A DNA stretch of 64,000 bases from MED-G105 sp039814575 (lineage in GTDB: Bacteria > Pseudomonadota > Alphaproteobacteria > Caulobacterales > Parvularculaceae). A model generated the notes under the pieces. That model was not told the DNA's origin and did no database searches. It saw only the letters and a program-made list of their open reading frames with translations. The translations under genes were made by a program, and so were the position numbers. Below are positions 34,120-42,923 of the stretch, piece after piece (the stretch's first letter is position 1; every line of letters starts with the position of its first letter). The stretch spans positions 1 through 64,000 of the forward strand of contig JBCCAY010000017.1 in assembly GCA_039814575.1 (NCBI GenBank), in the 5' to 3' direction.

Positions 34120-35148
34120 TTGACGAAACTCATCGTCCAAATTCCATGCTTCAATGAAGCGGAGACCTTGCCCGAAACGGTTCGGGACATTCCGCGCGCT
34201 GTCGACGGCGTTGATGTGGTCGAAGTTCTCGTCATCGATGATGGGTCGAGCGATGACACGATTGCTGCGGCGCGCGTCGCCGGCGTCGACCACATTGTCT
34301 CCAATAAAGTCAATCTGGGGCTCGCGCGCACCTTCCAAGTGGGGCTCGACGAAGCTTTGCGCCTTGGCGCCGACATCGTCGTCAACACGGATGGGGATAA
34401 CCAATATCAGGGGGCGGACATTCCCTTGCTCGTCGCGCCGATTGTGCAGGGTTCGGCGGATATTGTCGTCGGCGATCGCCAGACGGCGACCATCGCACAT
34501 TTCTCGCCTTTGAAGAAAATGTTGCAGCGTTGGGGCAGTCGGTTCGTGAGAGGCCTTTCTGGCGTTGACGCCGCCGACGCTGTTAGCGGGTTTCGCGCGT
34601 TTTCTCGAAATGCGGCGATGGCGATCAATGTGCGTTCGAGTTTCTCTTATACGATTGAAACGCTCATTCAGGCGGGTAAAAAGCGACTGACCGTCCTATC
34701 TGTGCCTGTGCGGACAAATAGCGTCACCCGGCCGTCGCGGCTCTTTCGGTCGATCCCGCAATTTCTTTTTCAATCGGCGAAGACCATGGCGCGGGTCTAC
34801 GCCATGTATGAGCCGCTGAAAGTCTTTCTCTTCGCCGGCGTCGTTTTCATGGTGTTGGGCGCCGCGCCGATCGTCCGGTTTGTTCTGCACTATCTGGCGG
34901 GCGACGGCCAAGGCATGGTGCAATCTCTTATCCTTGGCGGGGTGTTGTTTCTATTGGGGGCGATGGCGATCATGTTCGCTTTGATCGCGGATCTCGTCGC
35001 CTACAATCGCCAACTAATTGAGCAAACCTTAGAGCGCGTGCGCCGGATGGAGTTCGACGCCGCCGCGCAGCGGGACTTCCCGGAGAAGCGCGTGCGCGAT
35101 GAACTCGCGGCGTTGCAATCCTCTAACGAAAAGTCCGCACACGGCTAA
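34120..35148 (+). CDS. GT2-family (polyprenyl-phosphate) glycosyltransferase
   Basis: The 342-residue protein opens with a GT-A domain typical of dolichol/undecaprenyl-phosphate glycosyltransferases: IVQIPCFNEAETLPETV, VLVIDDGSSDDT and the metal-binding NTDGDNQYQ. SGFRAFSR and SYTIETLIQAGKK follow. Two hydrophobic helices (about 240-300) anchor the C-terminus. A TTG at 34120 after GGGAG fits the family's usual N-terminus; a GTG at 34099 would add seven residues. It lies 40 bases after the LPG-synthase-TM-like gene and probably charges a lipid carrier with a sugar used by the local pathway. Confidence 0.9.
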   Translation: MTKLIVQIPCFNEAETLPETVRDIPRAVDGVDVVEVLVIDDGSSDDTIAAARVAGVDHIVSNKVNLGLARTFQVGLDEALRLGADIVVNTDGDNQYQGADIPLLVAPIVQGSADIVVGDRQTATIAHFSPLKKMLQRWGSRFVRGLSGVDAADAVSGFRAFSRNAAMAINVRSSFSYTIETLIQAGKKRLTVLSVPVRTNSVTRPSRLFRSIPQFLFQSAKTMARVYAMYEPLKVFLFAGVVFMVLGAAPIVRFVLHYLAGDGQGMVQSLILGGVLFLLGAMAIMFALIADLVAYNRQLIEQTLERVRRMEFDAAAQRDFPEKRVRDELAALQSSNEKSAHG

Positions 35149-35176
35149 CCGGCATTATTGCGGCGCGCGTGCGTTT

Positions 35177-36112
35177 CTAACCCCAAGGTCTGCGCTGTGG
35201 CGCGCGCGCTGACGAGGCGCCGGCATTTCCAGCACCACCCCCAAGACCACCCCCAAGACCGCCCCCAACACCGCCCATCGACATCAAGCGATCGATACGG
35301 TTTTGCGTCGCCGGGTGGGTGGAAAAGAGATTGTCACGGCCCTCTCCCGATAGCGGATTGATAATCATCAACTGACCCGTCTCCGGATGCCGCTCCGCGA
35401 CTTCGTTGGGGATGCGCGCGGCGCCTTGGGAGATTTTCGCGAGCGCTGAGGCGAGCCAATCGGGGCGCCCGCAAATCTCAGCGCCGATGCGATCGGCCTC
35501 ATATTCGCGGCCGCGCGAGATCGCCATCTGGACAAGGCCAGCGGCCATGGGCGCGAGGATCATGATCGCCAAGGCGCCGATGATGCCGCCATTATTGCGA
35601 TTGCCGCCGCCGAAAAACATCGCAAAGTTCGCAAGCGTCGTAATCGCGCCGGCGATTGTCGCGGTGATGGTCATGGTCAACGTGTCGCGATTTTTTACGT
35701 GCGCTAATTCATGCGCCATGACGCCGGCGACTTCTTCTTCCGTCAGCATTTGCAAAAGCCCGGTCGTTGCGGCGACGGCGGCGTTTTCGGGGTTGCGGCC
35801 CGTGGCGAAGGCGTTCGGTTGGTTCGATTGAATAACGTAGATCTTAGGGACAGGCATGCCGGCGTTTTGCGCCAGCGACACCGTGTTTTCCGCATAGCGC
35901 CGGATGAGGCCTGATCCGTGCGATGCGTCGACCTCTTCGGCTTTATACATCCGCAAGACGACTTTGTCGGAGTTCCAATAGGCGAACAAATTAGTGCCTG
36001 CGGCGAAGAGGAGGGCGAGCACCATGCCGCCTGTTCCGCCGAGCATTAAGCCAATGACGCCGAAGAGGCTCGTGAGCGCTGCGAGGAGAATGCCGGTGCG
36101 TACGTAATTCAT
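35177..36112 (-). CDS. htpX: Membrane zinc metalloprotease HtpX
   Basis: The 311-residue M48B protease has two N-terminal membrane helices and the zinc motif HELAH (His134, Glu135, His138) after EEVAGVMA. Two further helices and the third ligand region ISRGREYEADRIG follow, then SGEGRDNLFSTHPATQNRI. It degrades damaged membrane proteins at the cytoplasmic face. The C-terminus carries a glycine-rich repeat (GGVGGGLGGGLGGGAG), produced by a short reiterated CCACCCCCAAGAC-type DNA tract. The ATG at 36112 matches the family N-terminus MNYVRT. It is divergent from the DUF1674 gene, an arrangement conserved in many alphaproteobacteria. Confidence 0.95.
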   Translation of the reverse strand: MNYVRTGILLAALTSLFGVIGLMLGGTGGMVLALLFAAGTNLFAYWNSDKVVLRMYKAEEVDASHGSGLIRRYAENTVSLAQNAGMPVPKIYVIQSNQPNAFATGRNPENAAVAATTGLLQMLTEEEVAGVMAHELAHVKNRDTLTMTITATIAGAITTLANFAMFFGGGNRNNGGIIGALAIMILAPMAAGLVQMAISRGREYEADRIGAEICGRPDWLASALAKISQGAARIPNEVAERHPETGQLMIINPLSGEGRDNLFSTHPATQNRIDRLMSMGGVGGGLGGGLGGGAGNAGASSARAPQRRPWG

Positions 36113-36224
36113 GGTTTCGAGGGTGCTTTTTCTTTCCGAAGCCGGGCGACAGGATAAGCTGCCGCAGGCGGTTTTGATCCTCAAGGACGCTCTCTATATG
36201 GAATCGCGAAAGGAGCGCTTCAAT

Positions 36225-36485
36225 ATGACCGCGAGCGACGACGCAAGCAAAGGCCAGAGCGCCGCTAGAGAGTCTGACGATAAACCCGTCGAGGCGCGGC
36301 CAGAAGGGGCGGCCCCCGATAAAGACCTGCCGCCGGCGGCGCAGCGCGCCTTGCGCGAAGCGGCCGAACGTCGGGCGAAGGCGGCGGAAGCGGAGAAGCG
36401 CGCCGAGAAGGGCGGCCCGGCCGGCCCCGAACCAACCCGCTACGGCGATTGGGAGCGCAAAGGGCGCGCGGTGGACTTTAGCTAG
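36225..36485 (+). CDS. DUF1674 / SDHAF4-like small protein
   Basis: The 86-residue protein ends with GPEPTRYGDWERKGRAVDFS, the diagnostic C-terminal block of DUF1674. Mitochondrial homologues (SDHAF4) help insert the flavinylated subunit into succinate dehydrogenase. The N-terminal two thirds are charged, alanine-rich and probably disordered. AAGGAG at 36208-36213 supports the ATG at 36225; upstream in-frame ATGs at 36111 and 36198 lack such a site. It is divergent from htpX. A role in succinate dehydrogenase maturation is inferred from the family. Confidence 0.85.
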   Translation: MTASDDASKGQSAARESDDKPVEARPEGAAPDKDLPPAAQRALREAAERRAKAAEAEKRAEKGGPAGPEPTRYGDWERKGRAVDFS

Positions 36486-36565
36486 CGCTCTTTTATCGGT
36501 TTTATCGGCGCGTCCTGATTTCGGACCCTTGGAAAAGCCGACGAAGATGCTATCTATGAGAGTGT

Positions 36566-37162
36566 ATGAATAAATGCACCCGCATAGGTTTTGTCCTGGT
36601 TTGTGTCGCTGCGCTGTTCAGCGGAGCCGCCTCGGCCGGGTCCGCATTGCAAGGGCCCATTCCGGCGACCGTGACCCGAGTCATCGACGGCGATACGGTT
36701 GAAGTCGACGCCCGCATTTGGCTCGATCAAACCATTCGCGTGTCCGTACGGCTCGACGGGCTCGACGCGCCGGAAATCCGTTACGCCGACTGTGCAACGG
36801 AGAAAGCTCTCGGGAACGCGGCGAAAGTTTTTCTCCGTGAACGCCTCGCCGGTCAGGACGTCGTGCTTCATGGCGTGAAAGAAGGCAAATACGCCGGCCG
36901 TGTCGTCGCCCGCATTAAAACCCCTAGCGGTGACGAACCCGCTCTTGCGCTCTTGGACGAAGGCCTCGCTTCGCCGCAGCCAAGGCGTGGTAAGGGAAGA
37001 GACTGGTGCGATCAAGCGGCGCAAGACGTCGAGGCGCGCCTCAGTGCGGCGCAAGCTGATTTTGAGGCGAGGCCCGAGCGCTCGTTCGCGCGCCTTGAAA
37101 CTGACGCCGCGCCAGACGTTCCAGCGCGGTCCTTCGGGCGTGCATTTGCGCAACAGCGCTGA
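36566..37162 (+). CDS. Secreted thermonuclease-family protein (SNase-like)
   Basis: The 198-residue product has a signal peptide (cleavage near AASAGS) followed by a staphylococcal-nuclease-like OB-fold domain. Landmarks are VTRVIDGDTVEVDARIW, VRLDGLDAPEIR and EGKYAGRVVARIK, which together supply the calcium/acid and arginine positions of the family. The segment DEPALALLDEGLA closes the domain. The last ~45 residues are polar and lie outside it. It would cleave nucleic acids in the periplasm or outside the cell. It converges with the following secreted-protein gene, with only 17 bases between the stops. Confidence 0.9.
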   Translation: MNKCTRIGFVLVCVAALFSGAASAGSALQGPIPATVTRVIDGDTVEVDARIWLDQTIRVSVRLDGLDAPEIRYADCATEKALGNAAKVFLRERLAGQDVVLHGVKEGKYAGRVVARIKTPSGDEPALALLDEGLASPQPRRGKGRDWCDQAAQDVEARLSAAQADFEARPERSFARLETDAAPDVPARSFGRAFAQQR

Positions 37163-37179
37163 CGCCTCCCGTCTTCCCG

Positions 37180-38559
37180 CTATCGGAAAAAGATAGTTTC
37201 GTCGCCGCTGAACGCCCACGGCGTCGCAAGATCCGTGCAGGATTGGGCGTCGCTGCGCGCTTCGATCCGCATTCTGACGCCCGTCTGTGCGCCGTCGCCA
37301 TTCGTAGCGCCCGCATGGGTGTCCGTCGGTTCTTCAACCCGCAGCAACATCACGCCATTAATCCGTGGGCCAATAAAGTTCGCGCGTAAGCCTTCATAGC
37401 AATAGGTCTCGCCAGGCTTTGTTAGCGCGAAGGCTGTGTTGACATTGCCTTGGTTTTGTCCCGCTCCCCGCTTGCGAGCGAAGGAGAGAAAATCGCGCGC
37501 GGCTTCTTCGCGGGCTTTCACTTGTTTCGGCGTTAGGTTGACCATTTTCGGCGACAGCGACGGCAAGCGACCGTGGAGGGCGAAGATCTGCCGTTTCGGA
37601 TCGATCGTGTCCGGCGCCAGACTAACGGCGCTCACTTTTGAAACGGCGGCGTTTAAGGCTGCGTCCGTGAACCAGGCGCCTTGCGCGGTTCCGGGCATGT
37701 CGAGCACGGCGGTGCGACACGCATTGTCGCCCTTCGCCCGGCGCATGCCGAACGCGTCGCCAAGGCGCGCCGACCAGGCTTCCGCGATTTTCGGGCTGTA
37801 ATAATCAAGCGGGCATTGTGCGCGCGCATGATCGTGGGAGAGCGCGGCGACAAGCTCAGGATCAGCGTTTAAGGCGCGCGCTTTGACGTAAGGATTGGTC
37901 TGATAGCGGGCGGGGCGCACGAGGTTTTTCGGCGCGCGACCGCGATCCGAGAGGCCCATGTCGAAGCCGTCGGCGCGGCCGATCTCTTCGCCGGCGCGCA
38001 CGCGGATTTGTGTTTTCACTGCCGTATGGTCGGCGCCGTCGATATTCGTGAAGGCTTTGACGCCGCCGGCTGCGCGAATGATCGACGGGCTGATGCTGTC
38101 GAGATCATCGATGAAGAGACTTACATCCTCGCAAACGGAGAGATAGACGGTCCAGGATTGCCCGACGCCCGTTCCGTCGAGATTGCGGCGGATGCGCCGT
38201 TCAATGGCGACGATATCGGCTTTGGCCGGCGCGAAAACGCTCGTTTCGCGGCGGTCGAAGCCGGCCTCGGCGCGCTTGGTGTTGATGCGGATATGCGGCG
38301 CCGGCAGCGGTTCTTCCGGCGCGGTGACGCCGCCAAGGGGCGACACCGAGATAACGTCGTCAATATTGGCGACCGGCGCGGTCAAAACAGAGCCCGCGAT
38401 CGGACAGGCCCGCGTCGCCATGGCGGTCGGCGTGCGGTCGAAGGCCGAGGCGCCGGCGGCCGCCATGACGGCGACATCCTTCGACTCACGTGGGTGCAAG
38501 ACGGTCGCGATTAACGCCGCCGCCACCAGAACCGCCGCTATCTGACGCGTATAATCCAT
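37180..38559 (-). CDS. Exported protein with a possible degenerate M23-like domain
   Basis: The family of this 459-residue protein is not recognised with certainty. The N-terminus (MDYTRQIAAVLVAAALIATVL) is a signal or anchor. The segment SVFAPAKADIVAIERRI...YLSVCEDVSLFIDDLDSISP...VRAGEEIGRADGFDMGLSD follows the plan of LytM/M23 peptidase domains: an entry beta strand, a stretch where HLDxL is expected, V-xx-G-x-xIG. The metal histidines are absent. About 200 further residues contain several cysteines. It could be a non-catalytic cell-wall scaffold or sensor. The ATG at 38559 follows a weak AGGG; a longer frame to 38610 is less likely. Confidence 0.6.
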   Translation of the reverse strand: MDYTRQIAAVLVAAALIATVLHPRESKDVAVMAAAGASAFDRTPTAMATRACPIAGSVLTAPVANIDDVISVSPLGGVTAPEEPLPAPHIRINTKRAEAGFDRRETSVFAPAKADIVAIERRIRRNLDGTGVGQSWTVYLSVCEDVSLFIDDLDSISPSIIRAAGGVKAFTNIDGADHTAVKTQIRVRAGEEIGRADGFDMGLSDRGRAPKNLVRPARYQTNPYVKARALNADPELVAALSHDHARAQCPLDYYSPKIAEAWSARLGDAFGMRRAKGDNACRTAVLDMPGTAQGAWFTDAALNAAVSKVSAVSLAPDTIDPKRQIFALHGRLPSLSPKMVNLTPKQVKAREEAARDFLSFARKRGAGQNQGNVNTAFALTKPGETYCYEGLRANFIGPRINGVMLLRVEEPTDTHAGATNGDGAQTGVRMRIEARSDAQSCTDLATPWAFSGDETIFFR

Positions 38560-38826
38560 GCCCCAAACCCTAACGGGTATCACCCCTGATCGGCGGCCCC
38601 CACGCCGCAAAGTCGAATTCTGACGCCAGAATCGCGCCCAGCCGGCCAGCCGTCAAGGTTTGATCGGGATCTTAACCATAGGTTCCGCGTTTTGCGGACT
38701 GCAAGCGGTCCTTGCGGGCCGTTTTTCCACGTTTGAGGGCGTTTTTAAGCGCTCTGGAAAGTGCGTCAGTGGAATGACGCCCATATCGAGCTGGGCTTTT
38801 TGGACGATGTGCAAACCAAGGCTACG

Positions 38827-40296
38827 TCAGCGCCGCCAGAATGCCGGCGATAAGACCACGAAGAAAGTGAAGAACTCGAGCCTGCCGAGCAGCATACCGA
38901 ACGCCATCAGTATCTTCGCGCCGTCCGGGAGGGACTGAAAATTTCCCGATGGACCGACGACGGGGCCAAGGCCCGGCCCGACATTCGCGATCGCCGTACC
39001 GGCGGCGGAAATCGCCGTTAACGGATCAAGATCGTAAGCGCTCAAAAGGACCGCAAGCGTCGCGAAGCTCGCGAAATAGACAAAGAAAAAACTGAGCACC
39101 GAGACGAAAACATCATCGCCGATGGGGCGTCCATTATAGTGCGCGACGAACACGCCGCGGGGGTGGGCGAGGCGCCGGGCGTAAAGTTGCAAGGCGGCGA
39201 TCGCCACTTGGAAGCGGAAGATCTTCAAACCGCACGAGGTCGATCCGGCGCATCCGCCAATGAACATGAGGCAAAAGAAAAAGCCGATCGCAAACGGTCC
39301 CCAGCCGTCATAGGCGGTGGTGGCGTAGCCCGTGCCTGTCAGCACTGAGACGACATTGAAGAGCGCTAGGCGAAATGCGGTGAACAGATCAATGTTGAAA
39401 CGATCATAGACGAACACCATCATGAACAGTGTCAGCGTAAAAACGGTCGCGAGGAAAAACTGCGCCTGGCTGTCGCCGACGAGTTTGCCCGCGTCGCCGC
39501 GCAAGATTGCAATCAAAAACAAACCGAAGGGTAGACTGCCGACGATCATAAAGACGCTGACAATGAGATCGATCGGCGTGTCGGTCGACAGAAACGCTCC
39601 AAGCGAGGCGTCCTTCGTGGAGAAGCCTCCTGTGGCGACCGTTGTCATGGCGTGGTTCGCTGCGTCGAACGCCGACATGCCGAACCCCCATAGGAACATG
39701 AAGCAAAGAAAAGTCAGGCTCGCATAGATGATTGAGAGGGAGGCGGAATATTGCGCCGCGTTGGAGATGAATTTCTCGCTCGTGTCCCACGCTTCGCTTT
39801 TGAAGATCTGCATGCCGCCGACCCGCAAGGCCGGCAGGACGGCGAAGGCCATGATGATGATGCCGACGCCGCCGAACCATTGCAGCATTGAGCGCCAGAT
39901 AAGAATGCCGGACGGCGCATCATCGAGGCCGCTGATAACGGTCGAGCCGGTCGTCGTCAGCCCCGACATCGCTTCAAAGAACGCGTCGGTGAACGAAAGC
40001 CCAAGCGGGCCGAAGCGAAACGGCAGCGCCGCGAACACCACAAGCGCCACCCAGCTTGCGACCGTCAGTAGAAACCCTTGCCGCACAGAGATTGATGCGA
40101 TCGGCCCCCATCCAGCCGCAGCCATGCCGCCGCCGCTGACAATGGCGATAATCGCTGAGAGCGCAAAGGCCGCCCACTCTTTACTGTCGGCGGCGTCGTC
40201 GGCGAAGGCGTCAAAGGCAAGGGGGATCGCCATGGTGACGCCAAGCGCCGCGACGAGGGCGCCGGCGACAAGAAATACGGGTCTAAGGTCGATCAT
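38827..40296 (-). CDS. trkH: TrkH-family potassium uptake protein
   Basis: The 489-residue membrane protein has about ten helices and the four pore-loop repeats of TrkH/KtrB transporters: SGLTTTGSTVIS, MTTVATGGFST, LTGTGYATTAY and the last loop region ISAAGTAIANVGPGLG. The string GGCAGSTSCGLKIFR matches the family's conserved cytoplasmic segment. It moves K+ inward together with a TrkA regulatory subunit, which is not encoded in the window. The gene stands alone on the minus strand. The 267-base gap to the upstream exported-protein gene shows no clear element. Confidence 0.94.
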   Translation of the reverse strand: MIDLRPVFLVAGALVAALGVTMAIPLAFDAFADDAADSKEWAAFALSAIIAIVSGGGMAAAGWGPIASISVRQGFLLTVASWVALVVFAALPFRFGPLGLSFTDAFFEAMSGLTTTGSTVISGLDDAPSGILIWRSMLQWFGGVGIIIMAFAVLPALRVGGMQIFKSEAWDTSEKFISNAAQYSASLSIIYASLTFLCFMFLWGFGMSAFDAANHAMTTVATGGFSTKDASLGAFLSTDTPIDLIVSVFMIVGSLPFGLFLIAILRGDAGKLVGDSQAQFFLATVFTLTLFMMVFVYDRFNIDLFTAFRLALFNVVSVLTGTGYATTAYDGWGPFAIGFFFCLMFIGGCAGSTSCGLKIFRFQVAIAALQLYARRLAHPRGVFVAHYNGRPIGDDVFVSVLSFFFVYFASFATLAVLLSAYDLDPLTAISAAGTAIANVGPGLGPVVGPSGNFQSLPDGAKILMAFGMLLGRLEFFTFFVVLSPAFWRR

Positions 40297-40546
40297 CGGG
40301 GTCAGTCATGGTGTAGGTGACGATGAGCCGGTGCCGATAAGGCGGTGACGATGGGTCTGTCATAGGCGCTAAGCTGCACCCGCTGTTTCTTGGCGAAGCA
40401 AAGATGCGCCGGTGCGCCGAGGTCCTTACCGTGCCCGCACTGGCCTTTAGAAGGTTATCAGCTTCCACGCCAGAGCGCGCGTGGTCGGACCGACGCCCAT
40501 CATCTAGACGCACCGATCGTTCTAGGCGCGCCAGCTTTTAACGAGG

Positions 40547-40993
40547 TTAATGGACGCGGCGCTGTTCGTGGGGGCTGTCGAGGGAAAAGGCAGGAATTTC
40601 CGCTTCAAATGCTTCGCCTTCTGCGGTCTCCATGCCGTAGCGCCCGACCATGACGCCGGACGGCGTGCCGAGCGGCGCACCGGAGGTGTATTCAAAGCCC
40701 TCGCCGGGGCGAATGAGCGGTTGCTCGCCGACGACGCCTTCGCCGCGCACTTCTTCTGTTTGACCAAGGGCGTCGGTGATCAGCCAGTGGCGCGTTCGCA
40801 GACGCACAGGTTCCTGCGAGCCGTTCTCGATCCGCACCGTATAGGCCCATACATAATGGTCGTCTTCGGGATCGGATTGATCGTCGAGGTAATGGGGTTC
40901 GACCCGGATGCGGATGCCCCGCGTCGTCTGTTCATAGGCGTGGTCGTCGAGGGTTTTTGTCCCTGCCGATCCAATGTCTAAATCCTCGGTCAT
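40547..40993 (-). CDS. apaG: ApaG-family protein
   Basis: The 148-residue protein is the ApaG fold (a fibronectin-III-like beta sandwich). Typical strings are YVWAYTVRIENGSQEPVRLR, RHWLITDALGQTEEVRGEGV and GEGFEYTSGAPLGTPSGVM. Length and motifs agree with the family. Mutants in enterobacteria show altered Co2+/Mg2+ behaviour, but the molecular role is not settled. The start at 40993 has GGGAG six bases upstream; the longer in-frame starts do not. It is a single-gene unit on the minus strand, about 250 bases upstream of trkH in transcription direction. Confidence 0.93.
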   Translation of the reverse strand: MTEDLDIGSAGTKTLDDHAYEQTTRGIRIRVEPHYLDDQSDPEDDHYVWAYTVRIENGSQEPVRLRTRHWLITDALGQTEEVRGEGVVGEQPLIRPGEGFEYTSGAPLGTPSGVMVGRYGMETAEGEAFEAEIPAFSLDSPHEQRRVH

Positions 40994-41277
40994 ACGCATC
41001 TCCCTTGCCCTTGCGGCCCTCAACAAGCGACCGTCGAGCAAACAGGGACATAACCTATGGTGTAAGCCGCGACATTGCCATAGCCGTCAACCGTGGAGAG
41101 TCACGTTGTGTCGTCTTCGCCTTTTTAGGTTTTGGGATTTCGAAGGCGAAATAAACGTTTGCGGTGCGTTTGGCGACGCCGCCTTTAAAAACGCCTGTCG
41201 AACGAGCACCTCGACTTTCGCGTCAAGGGCGCCCGTCGCCTTGACGAAACGCCGCAGAGCGGGGAGAAGCGCCGGTC

Positions 41278-42480
41278 ATGTCGAGCCATCACAAAACCGA
41301 TCAATTAGGCCCATCTGGCGGTGCAACGGCGTTAACGCGCGGCGCGCCGGCTGGCGGCGTTTTGCCTGATGCAAGCCTAACGGCGTTGATCAGCGACGGC
41401 GCTGTCGTGCCGGCTGCCCGGCGGAGCCCCGTGACCGCAACTGGTGCGCACGCCAGCCCCGCAGCATTGCAGCCCGCCAGCATGGATCTAAGTCTTGGGC
41501 GCAAGGCGTGGCGGGTGCGGGCGTCTTTTTTGCCGCCGCCTGGCCGGTCGGTGCGCGAACGCCTTAATGACGGGCTCTTCATGCATGAGCTCGACCTCTC
41601 CGCCGGCGCCGTCCTGGAACGTGGCTGCGTTTACCTCGTAGAACTTGGGGAAAGCTTGGCCTTGCCGGAGGGCGTTTCCGCTGTCGCCAACCCTAAAAGC
41701 TCCACCGGGCGCATCGACGTCTTTGTCCGTTTAGTGACGGAATGCGCCGCTGGGCGCCGTGCGGCGTTTGACGAAATTCCCGCCGGCTATCATGGGCCGC
41801 TTTATGCAGAAATCAGTCCTCGGACGTTCTCCATACTGGTGCGCGAAGGGTCGCGGTTGAACCAAATCCGCTTTAAGTCCGGTGCTCCACGTCTTGATGA
41901 CCAGTATCTCGCAGACCTGCATTCGGTGACGCCGCTTGTTGACGGCGCGGCGGACATTGATGGCGGCTTACGGCTTAGCGTTGATCTCAAGCCGTTTTCG
42001 AGTGGCGCGCCTATTGGGTGGCGCGCGCGGCGCCATGCGGCGCTGATCAACGTCGACGTTCCGGGTGTTCTTGATCCAGAAGCGTACTTCGAGCCGATCC
42101 CGGCGCCGTCGGACGGATTCATTATTCTTGACCCGGATGAGTTTTATATTCTCTCGTCAAAAGAGAGCCTTGTCATCCCGCCGGATTATGCCGGCGAGAT
42201 GACGCCCATCAGTCCGGGGCTTGGTGAGTTTCGCGTTCATTATGCAGGGTTTTTTGACCCCGGCTTCGGCTGGTCCGAGGCGGGCGGCCAGGGCAGCCGC
42301 GCCGTTTTGGAAGTGCGCAGTCATGACGCGCCCTTTGTGCTGGAGCATGGGCAATTAGTGGCGCGGCTTGTCTATGAGCGTATGGCGGCCCGGCCGGCGA
42401 AGCTTTACGGGGCGGATCTTGCATCCCATTATCAGGGGCAAGGATTGAAATTGTCGAAGCACTTCAAGTCGGAGACGTAA
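41278..42480 (+). CDS. dcd: 2'-deoxycytidine 5'-triphosphate deaminase, double-domain form
   Basis: The 400-residue protein is the long alphaproteobacterial dCTP deaminase with two DCD/dUTPase-like halves. The first half holds the signature ANPKSSTGRIDVFVRLV (about residues 136-152) and GYHGPLYAEISP. The second (about 230-400) repeats the fold with LSSKESLVIPPDYAGEM and HYAGFFDPGFG. It converts dCTP to dUTP and so feeds thymidylate synthesis. The N-terminal ~40 residues are low-complexity. GGGGAG precedes the ATG. A small exported-protein gene follows after four bases. Confidence 0.9.
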   Translation: MSSHHKTDQLGPSGGATALTRGAPAGGVLPDASLTALISDGAVVPAARRSPVTATGAHASPAALQPASMDLSLGRKAWRVRASFLPPPGRSVRERLNDGLFMHELDLSAGAVLERGCVYLVELGESLALPEGVSAVANPKSSTGRIDVFVRLVTECAAGRRAAFDEIPAGYHGPLYAEISPRTFSILVREGSRLNQIRFKSGAPRLDDQYLADLHSVTPLVDGAADIDGGLRLSVDLKPFSSGAPIGWRARRHAALINVDVPGVLDPEAYFEPIPAPSDGFIILDPDEFYILSSKESLVIPPDYAGEMTPISPGLGEFRVHYAGFFDPGFGWSEAGGQGSRAVLEVRSHDAPFVLEHGQLVARLVYERMAARPAKLYGADLASHYQGQGLKLSKHFKSET

Positions 42481-42484
42481 CGCG

Positions 42485-42880
42485 ATGGCGATCGCCGCTT
42501 TAGTATTGTTGGCGCAAGCTGCGCTATCCGAGCCGCCCGCAGTGCGCACAATTGACCCCTATGCGGGCTGTGTTTGCGCCGAGGACGCCAAGGAGAGCGA
42601 CGCTAGTTTTGTCGGCCTCGTCCAAGACGCGCGCGTCAGCCTCGCGCCGGGCGGGCGCAGCGTCCTGTCGCGCCAGCAAACGATCTTTCAAGTCATTTCA
42701 TCGGATGACGATGCGATTGACGCGGCGGCGAATGGCGGCGCGCTCCGCGTGTGGCACGAAACAGAGCCCGAAGCGTGCGGCGTCACATTTGACTACGGCC
42801 GACGTTATCGTATCTCTGTTCGGAGTGCGGATGACGGTTTTGAGACGGATTATTGCTTGCAGCCGACATTAGTTGATTGA
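42485..42880 (+). CDS. Small exported protein, possibly netrin/TIMP-like
   Basis: The 131-residue product has a hydrophobic start (MAIAALVLLAQAALSEPP) suitable for export. A CVC motif follows, then DASFVGLVQDARVSL, a beta-rich middle, EACGVTFDYGRRYRISVRS and a final Cys in DYCLQP. A Cys-x-Cys start, an F-x-G-x-V strand and a later CG-F-x-x-G-x-x-Y stretch follow the pattern of NTR/TIMP-like domains, which bacteria use in secreted proteins of unknown role. This assignment is tentative. It begins four bases after the deaminase gene and is probably co-transcribed, although no functional link is evident. Confidence 0.6.
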   Translation: MAIAALVLLAQAALSEPPAVRTIDPYAGCVCAEDAKESDASFVGLVQDARVSLAPGGRSVLSRQQTIFQVISSDDDAIDAAANGGALRVWHETEPEACGVTFDYGRRYRISVRSADDGFETDYCLQPTLVD

Positions 42881-42923
42881 GCAGAAGCCAGTTTGCTCGG
42901 TAGGCGAAGTGTACGGGCGCCAG

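Noticed and set aside
35222..35275. Short tandem-like DNA repeat with CCACCCCCAAGAC units
   Set aside because: It is coding sequence for the glycine-rich C-terminus of HtpX and needs no separate explanation; it is not a CRISPR or other array.
38008..38514. Plus-strand open frame (168 codons) opposite the exported protein gene
   Set aside because: It has no motifs, and the minus-strand frame has a signal peptide and continuous protein character.
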